From the NCBI GenBank assembly GCA_964554335.1, contig CAZKOF010000016.1, positions 1 through 31,461 on the forward strand: 31,461 nucleotides of DNA, given 5' to 3'. Each line of letters opens with the position of its first letter. Positions within the stretch are counted from its first letter, which is position 1. The notes beneath the pieces were generated by a model. That model made no database searches and was not told the origin of the DNA. It saw nothing but the letters and a program-made list of their open reading frames with translations. The position numbers and the translations under genes are program-made. Positions 1 through 9,148 of the stretch are shown one piece after another. The DNA comes from UBA3263 sp964554335 (GTDB taxonomy: Bacteria > Bacteroidota > Bacteroidia > Bacteroidales > Muribaculaceae).

Positions 1-160
1 CATGGCAGAGATCGGCTGGGATATTACGTAACTTCAATGAAAGTTATAGGTTAATACGCTTATAATCAGTGGCTTAAACGGGGGGGGGTAATTCTGAGGT
101 GTAAGTTTCTCATGATTACAAAGTTACGGGTTTAATGGGTAAAAACAAAATCGCGGCGTT
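1..160. other. Left-edge non-coding stretch with a G9 tract
   Basis: This is the stretch beyond the terminator of the 18-gene operon. I see no convincing gene, tRNA or TAnnTTTG promoter box on either strand. All three forward frames hit stops within the first 65 nt, so the tail of a plus-strand gene from outside the window could end here, but I cannot tell in which frame. A run of nine G residues lies at 80-88. Confidence 0.4.
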
Positions 161-195
161 AAAAAGGCGGTCGGCGCCGGTTTGGCGTCGACCGC
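161..195 (-). terminator. Intrinsic terminator after nuoN
   Basis: Read on the minus strand, a stem of about 12 bp (arms 184-195 and 167-178, one mismatched pair) closes a 5-nt loop. After two more bases it is followed by five T residues (161-165 on the plus strand are A). It lies about 50 nt past the nuoN stop codon and is the only terminator-like structure with a T tract seen at the end of the nuo/atp gene run. The plus-strand reading has no T tract after the stem, so the signal is directional. Confidence 0.75.
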
Positions 196-247
196 GGGTT
201 TGGGTATGAGGGGGTTGAAACGTTACGTTATGGGTGCGGCCGGGGGC

Positions 248-1720
248 TCAGGCAATGGCGCCGAGCAGGCCGCTGTTGATGCAGAGGTTGAGAATTTCGT
301 TGTAGAAGAAGCTGACGATGCCGAGGACAATGATGCCGGCGGTCGTGAGCCAAAGGGTTATACGCTCGCTGCAGGTGCTCTTGAACGTCTCGATCAGAGG
401 TTCTTCGGTCGAGAGGAACATTGACTTGACAACCATCAGGTAGTAGTAGAGGGAGATGATGGTGTTGATAAGGGCAATGAGCACCAGGACGTAGAGCGCC
501 GTGGAGGTTGTGCCGCTCAGGGCGCCGGTGAAGATGAAGAACTTGCTGAAGAAGCCTGCGAAGGGGGGGATGCCGGCGAGTGAGAACATTGCGAGCATCA
601 TGACGAAGCTCAGGTGGGGGTTGGATTTGTAGAGGTTGCGGTAGTCGCTCATGTCTACCTTGCCGGTTTTGTTCTCAATGGCCTGGATTACGCCGAAGGC
701 GGCGAGGTTGGAGAAGATGTAGACCAGGATGTAGAACATCAGCGATGCCATTGCCATTGCGTTGTTGCCGATGACGCCGAGCATGATGTAACCGGCCTGT
801 GAAATCGACGAGAAGGCCAGGAAGCGCTTCATGTTGTTCTGGCGCAGGGCAAAGAGGTTTCCGACGGTGATTGTCAGGATAATCAGGGCGTAGAGCATCC
901 ATTCCCATACTTGGGAGTAGACTGCGCCGAAGCACTGGACGAGAATTACGAGGAAAGCAAAAGCTGCGGCGCCTTTGGAGATGACGCTGAGGTAGGAGGT
1001 CACCGAGGTCGGGGCTCCCTGGTAGACGTCGGCGGTCCAGAGGTGGAAGGGCACGAGCGAGAGCTTGAAGCCGACGCCGGCAATTACGAATGCGAGGGCA
1101 ACGATCAGCAGGGGTTGGGCGTCGAGGGTGCCGACGGCCGAGGCAATGGAGCTGAAGTAGAGCGAGCCGCTGAGAAGGTAGACGAAGCTGAGGCCCATCA
1201 TGAAGATTGCGCTGGAGAAGACGGCGGTCAGGATGTACTTGATAGCGGCTTCGTGGCTTTCGTATTTGTGCTTGTCGAAGGCAACCATGGCTGCGAGGGG
1301 GAGCGAGGCGCATTCGAGGCCGATGACGAAGAGTAGGAAGTGGCGGGCCGAAATCATCAGATACATGCCGAAGAGGGTCACGAGCAGGAGTTCGTAGAAT
1401 TCGCCGCGGCGGGCGAGCTGGACTTCTGAGTTATTCCAGATAGAGGCCTGGATGAGGACGATGAGGACGCCGACGTTGAGAATGTTCTTGATGCAGGCGA
1501 TTACGGGTGATGTCACGTACATTCCGGCGAAAGCCGAGGCGGTTTCGCCACACATCAGGCCGAAGCCTCCGAGGGTCAGCAGGCCGAAGAGCAGGATTGT
1601 AATTCCCGAGAGGGCGTTGAGGGCCTTCTTGGGCATGAACGTGTCGTAGAGGAATACCAGCAGGAACACGACCAGCAGGCCGATTTCCTGTTTCATTATT
1701 AAAAACTGTGAGTAATCCAT
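248..1720 (-). CDS. nuoN: NADH-quinone oxidoreductase subunit N
   Basis: 490 residues, the usual length for NuoN, with about 14 hydrophobic segments. It is one of the three antiporter-like proton-channel subunits of the complex I membrane arm. The conserved buried glutamate on TM5 is visible as Glu136 in the segment FVIGLECASLP. The central region (roughly 215-245) carries the Lys- and His-containing signature of the family (SLVPFHLWTADVYQGAPT). It is the last gene of the run, 29 nt after nuoM and followed by a terminator. The start at 1720 gives a normal family N terminus that leads straight into TM1. Confidence 0.96.
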   Translation of the reverse strand: MDYSQFLIMKQEIGLLVVFLLVFLYDTFMPKKALNALSGITILLFGLLTLGGFGLMCGETASAFAGMYVTSPVIACIKNILNVGVLIVLIQASIWNNSEVQLARRGEFYELLLVTLFGMYLMISARHFLLFVIGLECASLPLAAMVAFDKHKYESHEAAIKYILTAVFSSAIFMMGLSFVYLLSGSLYFSSIASAVGTLDAQPLLIVALAFVIAGVGFKLSLVPFHLWTADVYQGAPTSVTSYLSVISKGAAAFAFLVILVQCFGAVYSQVWEWMLYALIILTITVGNLFALRQNNMKRFLAFSSISQAGYIMLGVIGNNAMAMASLMFYILVYIFSNLAAFGVIQAIENKTGKVDMSDYRNLYKSNPHLSFVMMLAMFSLAGIPPFAGFFSKFFIFTGALSGTTSTALYVLVLIALINTIISLYYYLMVVKSMFLSTEEPLIETFKSTCSERITLWLTTAGIIVLGIVSFFYNEILNLCINSGLLGAIA

Positions 1721-1749
1721 TGGTTTATGCGGGTATTTTCAGGGGGGAA

Positions 1750-3243
1750 TTACATTCCGATTACTTTGAAGATGTCGGCTGAGAACGTTGTGCGAATCAG
1801 TGACTCGAAGAAGTTCGGGAAGCAGCCGATTGCGGCGACGCAGATGATGAGGGTCACGGTCGAGGTGCGTTCCCACCAGGTTGCGTCGGTCAGCTGCAGG
1901 TGGTGTTCGTCCTGAACGGGGCCGAGCAGGAGTTTGCCGACGACGCGGAGAATGTAGACCGCGGTGATGACAATCGAGCAGCAGGCAATGATGGTGAAGA
2001 CGCGGTTAAGCAGGGCGGTTTCCTGGAAGGAGCCGACGAATATGGTCATTTCGGCAACGAAGCCCGAGAGTCCGGGGAGGCCGAGGGAGGCCATACCTGC
2101 AATGACGTAGCAGACGGCGAGGAAAGGCATGATTTTCATCAGGCCGCCCATCTGGCGGATATCGCGGGTGTGGGTGCGGCCGTAGATCATGCCGATGAGG
2201 GCGAAGAAGAGGGCGGTCATCAGACCGTGGGAGAGCATCTGCATGATTGCGCCGGTCATTGCTGTGGTGTTAAGCATGAGGATTGCGAAGAGCACCAGGC
2301 CGCAGTGGCTCACGGAGGAGTAGGCGTTGATGTATTTGAGGTCGGTCTGTACGCATGCCGAGAAAGCGCCGTAGACAACCGAGATGCCCGTCAGAATAAG
2401 GAAAATCCAGGCCAGTTCGTTGGCGGCGAAGGGCATCAGGTAGATTGCCACGCGGAAGCATCCGTAGCCGCCGAGTTTCATCAGCACGCCGGCGTGGAGC
2501 ATCGACACGGCGGTCGGTGCGCAGGCATGACCGTCGGGGCTCCATGTGTGGAAGGGGAACATTGCGCCGAGCACGCCGAAGCCCACAAAGGCCATTGGGA
2601 AGAGGAAGTATTGCCAGTTGTGGGGAATGGAGTCGGCAGCGGCGATTTCGAGTATGTTCCAGGAGTGGAGGCCGGCGTTATAGTAGATTCCGATGAGCGA
2701 GAGCATGAGGAATGCCGAGCCGCCCATGAGCATGAGGGTGAGCTTCATGGCGCTGTATTCCTTGCGTCCGGTTCCCCATATGCCGATTAGCAGGTACATG
2801 GGGATGAGGGCGACTTCATAGAACATGAACATCGTGAAGAGGTCTATGGAGATGAAGAAGCCGAAGACGCCGATGCTCAGCAGGATGAGCCAAAGGAAGA
2901 ATTCCTTGGGCAGGGGGTTGATTTTCCATGATGCTAAGGAGCCGGTCAGCAGGATGGTGCTTGAGAGCATGAGCATTGCGATCGAGATGCCGTCGACGCC
3001 GACGCTGAGTTTGATGTTGAGGGCTGCGAACCAGGTCCAGTCGCCGCGGTAGAGCATCGGTTCGGTTGCTCCGGCGGCGCGGAGACCCAGATAGTCAATC
3101 AGCAGCCCTACGCTCAGGCCGAGAAGGGCGAGCGAGCCGGCAACGGCCACCGTGCGGATTTGCGCCATCGAGCGCGAGAGGTAGAGTCCCAGCAGCATGA
3201 CCACGGGGATTACCACGAAATATATCAGAGGATTGGAAAACAT
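1750..3243 (-). CDS. nuoM: NADH-quinone oxidoreductase subunit M
   Basis: 497 residues and about 14 membrane segments. It is the middle antiporter-like subunit of complex I, translocating protons across the inner membrane. The essential TM5 glutamate is present as Glu143 (MFYEVALIPMYLLIG), and the TM7/TM8 signature FHTWSPDGHACAPTAVSMLHAG follows around residues 225-250 with the expected Lys nearby. It lies 41 nt after nuoL and 29 nt before nuoN in the standard L-M-N order. Nothing is missing or truncated. Confidence 0.96.
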   Translation of the reverse strand: MFSNPLIYFVVIPVVMLLGLYLSRSMAQIRTVAVAGSLALLGLSVGLLIDYLGLRAAGATEPMLYRGDWTWFAALNIKLSVGVDGISIAMLMLSSTILLTGSLASWKINPLPKEFFLWLILLSIGVFGFFISIDLFTMFMFYEVALIPMYLLIGIWGTGRKEYSAMKLTLMLMGGSAFLMLSLIGIYYNAGLHSWNILEIAAADSIPHNWQYFLFPMAFVGFGVLGAMFPFHTWSPDGHACAPTAVSMLHAGVLMKLGGYGCFRVAIYLMPFAANELAWIFLILTGISVVYGAFSACVQTDLKYINAYSSVSHCGLVLFAILMLNTTAMTGAIMQMLSHGLMTALFFALIGMIYGRTHTRDIRQMGGLMKIMPFLAVCYVIAGMASLGLPGLSGFVAEMTIFVGSFQETALLNRVFTIIACCSIVITAVYILRVVGKLLLGPVQDEHHLQLTDATWWERTSTVTLIICVAAIGCFPNFFESLIRTTFSADIFKVIGM

Positions 3244-3284
3244 ATCTTATGGTTTTTGTCTGATTTGCACTGTTGAGAATATGT

Positions 3285-5228
3285 TTAGATGAGCACGCAG
3301 GCCGCGGTGATGACTCCGAGGAGCAGGGCGCCGAAGAGGTAGACGTAGACGTAAGCCTGAACGGAGCCGCTCTGAAGCGGGCGTATGGTGATTGAGAGTC
3401 GCTGGGCAACCCATGCGAGGCCGTTCATGGTGCCGTCGATGATGTGGCGGTCGAACCAGGCGATGGGGCGGCAGATGCCGTTGAAAATAATCTTATGGGT
3501 GATGAACATGTAGATTTCGTCCCAGTAGAAGCGGTGGTAGGCGGCTTTCCAGAGTCCGCACGATGCTTTGGCGAACTTGGCGGGGAGGTCGTTCTTTTTG
3601 CGATACATCACCGTTGCGAGGCCGATGGCGACCAGCGCAATGACAATCGAGGGGATTGCAATGCCAATCCAGTTGATGTGGATGTGGTAGGGTTCGCCGC
3701 TCCAGGTAACGAACTCGCCGAAGGGAATGAAGCCGGCAACGCAGCTGACGGCGGCGAGGAATATCAGCGGAACAGACATTACCCAAGGGGCGTCGTGGGG
3801 CTTGTGGTGGCCGTAGTCGGGTTCGTCCCACCAGAAGATGAGGTAGTAGAGGCGGAACATGTAGAATGCGGTCAGGCCGGCGACCATGCTCATCCAGAGA
3901 CCCCAGAACGTGTTGTTCTCATAGCAGGCGCTCAGGATTTCGTCTTTCGAGAAAAAGCCCGAGAAGGGAGGTATGCCGGCAATCGCGAGGCAGCCGATGA
4001 GGAATGTGATGTGGGTGATGGGCATGTATTTGCGCAGGCCGCCCATGGCGGTGTAATCGTTGGAGTGAACGGCGTGGATAATTGCGCCGGCGCCGAGGAA
4101 GAGCAGGGCTTTGAACATGGCGTGGGTGAAGAGATGGAACATCGAGGCCATGTAGCCGAGGCCTTCGTGGATGTCGGGGCGGGCAACGCCGAGGGCGACC
4201 ATCATGAAGGCAATCTGTGAAATCGTCGAGAAAGCGAGCACGCGTTTGATGTCAACCTGGGTGCAGGCAACCATCGCGGCATAGAAAGCGGTGACGGCGC
4301 CGACAACCGTGATGAAGATCAGAGCGGCTTCTTCCATCAGGTAGAGGGGGAAGAGACGGGCCACGAGGTAGACACCGGCAACAACCATCGTTGCGGCGTG
4401 GATAAGGGCCGAAACGGGGGTCGGGCCTTCCATTGCGTCGGGCAACCAGATGTGGAGCGGGAGCATGGCCGACTTACCCATGCCGCCGGTGAATATGAGC
4501 ACCAGCGCCCAGGTCAGCAGCGAACATCCCATGAAAGTCGCGCCGCCGAAGGAGCTGACAACGTTGAGGGGCTCGGAGGTGAAAGCGTCGAAGTTAAACG
4601 TGCCGGTGTAGTAGCTCAGAATGAGGATGCCGATAAGGAAGCCCAGATCGGCGAAGCGGGTGACGATGAATGCTTTCTTGGAGGCTGACACGGCCGAGGG
4701 GCGGGTGTAGTAGAAGCCGATGAGCAGGTAGGACGAAGCGCCGACAAGCTCCCAGAAGATATACATCTGGAAAATGTTGGTCGCAACGACCAGGCCGAGC
4801 ATCGAGAAGCTGAAGAGTTGCAGGAAAGCATAGTAGCGCTGGAAGCCCTTTTCGCCTTTCATGTAGCCGAGCGAGTAGAGGTGGACGCAGAAAGAGATTG
4901 TGGTGATGACGACGAGCATCATTGCCGAAATCGGGTCAAGCAGGAAGCCCAGACGGATGACGAGGGTCTCGGTGAACGCGAGCCAGTCCTGATTGAAGAC
5001 GATGTATTGCAGACGCTGGCCTGCTTCGGAAATGAACGCGGAGTCGCCGCTGAAGAAGTAGATGGCGGCCGTGATGTAGGCGAGCACCAGGGTTGTTCCC
5101 ATGCTCAGGACTCCATACCAACCGGCGGCCTTATGGCTCATTTTCGGTCCGAGGATGCCGAGCACCAGAAAGCCGAGCAGCGGGAGGCAGAGAATCAGCA
5201 GGGGGATGAGTGTATTGATCGGTTCCAT
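3285..5228 (-). CDS. nuoL: NADH-quinone oxidoreductase subunit L
   Basis: 647 residues, full length for NuoL. It is the distal antiporter-like subunit, whose C-terminal lateral helix runs along the membrane arm. The conserved Glu160 (FWELVGASSYLLIGFY) and Lys185 are seen, as is the TM7-TM8 signature (LPLHIWLPDAMEGPTPVSAL, around residues 255-275). The C-terminal part keeps the amphipathic region and a final TM. It lies 14 nt after nuoK. The start at 5228 places a hydrophobic first helix immediately, as in homologues. Confidence 0.96.
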   Translation of the reverse strand: MEPINTLIPLLILCLPLLGFLVLGILGPKMSHKAAGWYGVLSMGTTLVLAYITAAIYFFSGDSAFISEAGQRLQYIVFNQDWLAFTETLVIRLGFLLDPISAMMLVVITTISFCVHLYSLGYMKGEKGFQRYYAFLQLFSFSMLGLVVATNIFQMYIFWELVGASSYLLIGFYYTRPSAVSASKKAFIVTRFADLGFLIGILILSYYTGTFNFDAFTSEPLNVVSSFGGATFMGCSLLTWALVLIFTGGMGKSAMLPLHIWLPDAMEGPTPVSALIHAATMVVAGVYLVARLFPLYLMEEAALIFITVVGAVTAFYAAMVACTQVDIKRVLAFSTISQIAFMMVALGVARPDIHEGLGYMASMFHLFTHAMFKALLFLGAGAIIHAVHSNDYTAMGGLRKYMPITHITFLIGCLAIAGIPPFSGFFSKDEILSACYENNTFWGLWMSMVAGLTAFYMFRLYYLIFWWDEPDYGHHKPHDAPWVMSVPLIFLAAVSCVAGFIPFGEFVTWSGEPYHIHINWIGIAIPSIVIALVAIGLATVMYRKKNDLPAKFAKASCGLWKAAYHRFYWDEIYMFITHKIIFNGICRPIAWFDRHIIDGTMNGLAWVAQRLSITIRPLQSGSVQAYVYVYLFGALLLGVITAACVLI

Positions 5229-5242
5229 AATCTCTGTGGGGG

Positions 5243-5554
5243 TTATCCTTTGAGTTTGTTCGCGTCGCGGACGTCTACGTTCTTGTTGACGCGATAGAGG
5301 TTGATGATGATTGCAATCGCGAGGGCCGTTTCGGCGGCGGCGATGGCGATGGCGAAGAGCGTGAAGAACATTCCTTCCTGACCGTCGGGGTAGAGGTATC
5401 GGTTGATGACGGTGAAGTTAATGTCTACGGCATTGAGCATCAGCTCCAGGGAGATGAGCATTGCAATCATGTTTTTTCGGGTCAGGAAGCCGTAGACGCC
5501 GCAGCAGAACATGACGAGGCTCGGGAGCAGGTAGTAGAGCACGTTGATTTCCAT
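5243..5554 (-). CDS. nuoK: NADH-quinone oxidoreductase subunit K
   Basis: 103 residues with three TM helices, the typical size of NuoK. The two membrane-buried glutamates needed for proton translocation are present as Glu37 (LISLELMLNAV) and Glu75 (IAAAETALAIAI). It is spaced 18 nt from nuoJ and 14 nt from nuoL, consistent with one transcript. The hydrophilic C terminus (NVDVRDANKLKG) is family-like. Confidence 0.96.
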   Translation of the reverse strand: MEINVLYYLLPSLVMFCCGVYGFLTRKNMIAMLISLELMLNAVDINFTVINRYLYPDGQEGMFFTLFAIAIAAAETALAIAIIINLYRVNKNVDVRDANKLKG

Positions 5555-5572
5555 ATCGTAGAGTAATATCGT

Positions 5573-6073
5573 TTAACGTTTGCGGGCCACGGCAACGGCG
5601 CCGATGATACATGCGAGCAGGAGCACCGATACGGCCTCGAACGGGAGCAGATAGCCGCCCCGGCCGCTCGAGAGCATGAGGTTGCCCAGTCGGTGCATGT
5701 CGAGGAATGCCATTTCAGGTTTTGCTCCGGTCAGTGCGCAGCAGCGGCTGATGAGAGCCCAGGCCGTGATGACTGCGGTTGCGATGGCGGCGAGGATGCC
5801 CCAGCCGCGGCGGCGGCTCTCTAACTTCTCGGTGTTGCTGCCGGGTTTGGAGGTCAGCAGGATGGCGAAGACGAAGAGCACCACGATGCCGCCGGCGTAG
5901 ACGGCAATCTGGACGGCGCCGAGGAATTCGTAGTCCATCATGAAGTAGATGATTGCTGCGCCGAAGAGGGTGAACAACAGGTATGTCGCAGAGCGCAGAA
6001 TTTTGCGCGTGGTTACCGTTAGGACGGAACAGATAATGATGGCCAGAGCCACAATGGTATAGAGAATTTCCAT
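5573..6073 (-). CDS. nuoJ: NADH-quinone oxidoreductase subunit J
   Basis: 166 residues with about five TM segments, as for NuoJ, which forms part of the connection between the quinone site and the antiporter subunits. The TM3 region (residues about 48-75, with DYEFLGAVQIAVYAGGIVVL) is the best conserved part and contains the pi-bulge region of the family. The gene sits 15 nt after nuoI and 18 nt before nuoK in the canonical order. Confidence 0.94.
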   Translation of the reverse strand: MEILYTIVALAIIICSVLTVTTRKILRSATYLLFTLFGAAIIYFMMDYEFLGAVQIAVYAGGIVVLFVFAILLTSKPGSNTEKLESRRRGWGILAAIATAVITAWALISRCCALTGAKPEMAFLDMHRLGNLMLSSGRGGYLLPFEAVSVLLLACIIGAVAVARKR

Positions 6074-6088
6074 AGCTCGATCGATGGT

Positions 6089-6637
6089 TTATTTTTCGGG
6101 TTCTGCTGCGGGAGCCTCGGGGTTGGGTTTGGATGCGGCAGCGGCGGCTTTTGCGGCGGCGGCAGCGGCCTCGGCGGCAATGTCGGGTTCGGGGAGGTAG
6201 TTGAGTTTTTTGATGAGCATCTTGCGGGTGAAGACGGCCTGTTCGAAGTTGTTGCTGAACTCAATGGCACCGGTTGGGCAGTTGGTAACGCAAAGCTGGC
6301 AGAACGTGCATGACCCGAGGTCATATATCCAGTTGACGAGTTGTTTTTTCTTCTTGCCGTCGGAAAGGTCAACCATCTTGCTCTCGATGTTGATTGTTCC
6401 GTTGGGGCATGAGCGCTGACACATGCCGCAGCTGATGCACTTGTGGCGGCCGTTGGCGTCGTAGGTAAGGGTCAGGATTGCGCGGAAGCGCGGGGCAACG
6501 GGGAGATTGTCGCGGTTCTCGGGGTAACACTCCGTAACCTTTTTGGTCACGAACTCCTTGCCGGTGACTTCCATTCCCTTGACGAGGGATGCAAGGCCCT
6601 GGCCGAAGCCCTTGAAATAATCTTTTACACTACCCAT
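6089..6637 (-). CDS. nuoI: NADH-quinone oxidoreductase subunit I (two [4Fe-4S] clusters)
   Basis: 182 residues. It carries the N6a and N6b iron-sulfur clusters that pass electrons toward NuoB. Two complete CxxCxxCxxxCP motifs are present: Cys67/70/73/77 and Cys110/113/116/120. The N-terminal amphipathic segment resembles other NuoI proteins. The last ~30 residues (from about 153) are an alanine-rich, low-complexity tail with Lys, Pro and Glu that I do not associate with the catalytic fold. The gene is the first nuo gene after the embedded ATP synthase block, 32 nt from atpG, with no promoter box in that gap. Confidence 0.95.
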   Translation of the reverse strand: MGSVKDYFKGFGQGLASLVKGMEVTGKEFVTKKVTECYPENRDNLPVAPRFRAILTLTYDANGRHKCISCGMCQRSCPNGTINIESKMVDLSDGKKKKQLVNWIYDLGSCTFCQLCVTNCPTGAIEFSNNFEQAVFTRKMLIKKLNYLPEPDIAAEAAAAAAKAAAAASKPNPEAPAAEPEK

Positions 6638-6669
6638 AGGTCGATGTTTGGATTTATGCTGTTAGTTTA

Positions 6670-7551
6670 TTATCTGACTTGGCCGCCGAGAATGTCGAGC
6701 AGTTCGGCGGTGATTGACTGTTGGCGAAGTTTGTTGTATTCGAGGCGAAGTTGCTCGAGGAGTTTGGTGGCGTTGTCGTTTGCGCTTTGCATTGCCATTA
6801 CGCGCGCGGCCTGTTCGCTGGCGCGGTTTTCGCAGAAGACCTCCTGCATTGTCGATAGCAACATAAGCGGCAGGGCCGAAGCGAAGATAGTCTGGGCGTC
6901 AGGTTCGAGAATATACATTCCGGGGGCTTCGGCCTGTTCTTTTTCGGTGGTGCCGGGCTTGACGGGGAGGAGCTGCTCGGCATGCAGGCGCTGGCGTCCG
7001 ACCGAGATGAAGTGCATGTAGACGATGTCTACGCGGTCGGTCTGCGCGGCGGTGAAGCGGCGTTCAATTTCTGCGGTGAAGCGTTTGACCTCGTCGGCTT
7101 GGCTCTTGGAGTTGATGCCGTCGGAAGCCGGGGTGACTTCGATGCCTTCGCCGGCAAGACGGGCTGCGGCACGCTGCATTTTTTGGCCAACGGCGATGAG
7201 TTCAATGCGGAGTTCCGGGCCATATTGCTCGCGCAGGGTGTTGAGGTGTTCGAGCAGTTGCTTGAAGATGTTGACGTTGTAGGCTCCGCAGAGTCCGTCA
7301 TCGCTACCCCAGACGAGCACTGTCGCGTGGCGCACGGGACGCTCGGCCGTCAGCGGCGACGTGAAAGCCGCATCAGCGCCCAGCAGGTTGCCGATGATGC
7401 TTTCGAGCTGCGTGCGGTAGGGTAGGAGGCGTTTGATTTCGCGGGTGGCCTTGCTCATTTTGGCCGACGAAATCATTTTCATCGCTCCGGTGATTTTTTC
7501 GGAGGATGATACTGAGCCTATTCGCCCTTTCAGGTCGCGGAGTGTTGCCAT
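6670..7551 (-). CDS. atpG: F1Fo ATP synthase subunit gamma
   Basis: 293 residues. Gamma is the rotating central shaft of F1. The N-terminal helix begins in the family style (MATLRDLKGRIGSV, then the KITGAMKMISSAKM segment at about 19-32), and the C-terminal helix carries the expected RQQSITAELLDI segment. Both helices are needed to form the coiled coil, so the protein looks complete. It follows atpA by 15 nt and is followed after 32 nt by nuoI, so the ATP synthase block runs directly into complex I genes. Confidence 0.95.
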   Translation of the reverse strand: MATLRDLKGRIGSVSSSEKITGAMKMISSAKMSKATREIKRLLPYRTQLESIIGNLLGADAAFTSPLTAERPVRHATVLVWGSDDGLCGAYNVNIFKQLLEHLNTLREQYGPELRIELIAVGQKMQRAAARLAGEGIEVTPASDGINSKSQADEVKRFTAEIERRFTAAQTDRVDIVYMHFISVGRQRLHAEQLLPVKPGTTEKEQAEAPGMYILEPDAQTIFASALPLMLLSTMQEVFCENRASEQAARVMAMQSANDNATKLLEQLRLEYNKLRQQSITAELLDILGGQVR

Positions 7552-7566
7552 TCGTTATCAGGGGTG

Positions 7567-9144
7567 TTATTTTTGATATTGTGCGGCGGTTTCCTGTGCG
7601 GTTTTGGTGAGGATGTCGGCGACTTCGTCGGTGAGCAGGCCGCTCTTGATGACGTCGAGCACATCAGACTGATGGCTTGCGCGCAGGGTCATCAGCAGGC
7701 GCTGCTGGAATTCGCCGACTTTGTTCATCGGCACGCTTTCGAGCAGTCCTTTGGTGCCGCAGAAAATAACTGCGACCTGCTCTTCGACGGGCCAGAGCTG
7801 ATATTGAGGTTGTATCAGCAGGCGCTCGTTCTTGCGGCCTTTGTCTATGACGCGGGCGGTTACGGCGTCCATGTCGCCGCCGAATTTCGTGAATGACTCG
7901 AGCTCACGGAACTGAGCCTGGTCTATTTTCAGTGTGCCGGCAACCTTTTTCATTGATTTGATCTGGGCGTTGCCGCCTACGCGGCTCACGGAGATGCCCA
8001 CGTTGATTGCCGGGCGGATGCCGCGGTTGAATAGCGCGGTTTCAAGGAAAATCTGGCCGTCGGTAATGGATATTACGTTAGTCGGGATATAGGCTGAGAC
8101 GTCGCCGGCCTGGGTCTCGATAATGGGAAGTGCCGTCAGCGAGCCTCCGCCTTTGACCATGGGTTTGAGCGCTTCGGGCAGGTCATTCATCTTAGAGGCT
8201 ACCTCCTGGTTGTCGATAATGCGGGCGGCGCGTTCGAGCAGGCGCGAGTGGAGGTAGAAAATATCGCCGGGATATGCTTCGCGACCCGAAGGACGCTTAA
8301 GAATCAGAGAGATTTCGCGGTAGCTGACGGCCTGCTTCGACAGGTCGTCGTAGACAATGAGGGCGTCGCGACCCGTGTCGCGGAAGTATTCGCCGATGGC
8401 TACTCCGGCAAAAGGAGAATAATAGCGCATGGCGGCGGAGTCGGAGGCCGAAGCGGCAACGACTACGGTGTAGTCCATGGCGCCGTTTTTGCGCAGGGTT
8501 TCTACAGTTGCGGCAATCGACGATGCCTTCTGACCGATTGCGACGTAGATGCAATAAACGGGCTTGCTGGCTTTGAAGTTGTCGCGCTGGTTGATGATGG
8601 TGTCGATTGCAATGGCTGTTTTGCCGATCTGGCGGTCGCCGATGATAAGCTCGCGCTGGCCGCGACCGATGGGCACCATGGAGTCAACCGCTTTGATGCC
8701 GGTTTGCAACGGGGTCTTCACGGGCTGGCGGTAGATTACGCCCGGAGCCTTACGCTCGAGGGGGAGGCGAATGAGCTCACCCTCAATGTCGCCGCGGCCG
8801 TCGACGGGTTCGCCGAGCACGTTGATGACGCGGCCAAGCAGCCCTTCGCCAACGGGAATGGAGGCGATTTCGCCGGTGCGGCGCACTTTCATGCCTTCGG
8901 TCACTCGGTTGACGTTGTTGAGCAGGATTACGCCGACGTTGCTCTCCTCGAGGTTGAGGGCGACGCCCTTGACGCCGTTTTCAAACTCTACGAGTTCGTT
9001 GGCGCAGACGTTATCGAGGCCGTATACGTGGGCAACACCGTCGCCCACCTCCAGAACGGAGCCGGTTTCCTCGAAGGTGACCTTTCGGTTTATGCTTTCG
9101 AGTTGCTGCTTGAGTATTTGGGATACTTCGCTTGGATTTGTCAT
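7567..9144 (-). CDS. atpA: F1Fo ATP synthase subunit alpha
   Basis: 525 residues, full length. Alpha is the non-catalytic nucleotide-binding subunit of the F1 hexamer. The P-loop is GDRQIGKT (169-176). The beta-barrel domain precedes it (from about residue 25), and the helical C-terminal domain follows the region containing SVSRVGG. It sits 4 nt after atpH. The start at 9144 gives the normal N terminus, and no frameshift is seen. Confidence 0.97.
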   Translation of the reverse strand: MTNPSEVSQILKQQLESINRKVTFEETGSVLEVGDGVAHVYGLDNVCANELVEFENGVKGVALNLEESNVGVILLNNVNRVTEGMKVRRTGEIASIPVGEGLLGRVINVLGEPVDGRGDIEGELIRLPLERKAPGVIYRQPVKTPLQTGIKAVDSMVPIGRGQRELIIGDRQIGKTAIAIDTIINQRDNFKASKPVYCIYVAIGQKASSIAATVETLRKNGAMDYTVVVAASASDSAAMRYYSPFAGVAIGEYFRDTGRDALIVYDDLSKQAVSYREISLILKRPSGREAYPGDIFYLHSRLLERAARIIDNQEVASKMNDLPEALKPMVKGGGSLTALPIIETQAGDVSAYIPTNVISITDGQIFLETALFNRGIRPAINVGISVSRVGGNAQIKSMKKVAGTLKIDQAQFRELESFTKFGGDMDAVTARVIDKGRKNERLLIQPQYQLWPVEEQVAVIFCGTKGLLESVPMNKVGEFQQRLLMTLRASHQSDVLDVIKSGLLTDEVADILTKTAQETAAQYQK

Positions 9145-9148
9145 CAGG

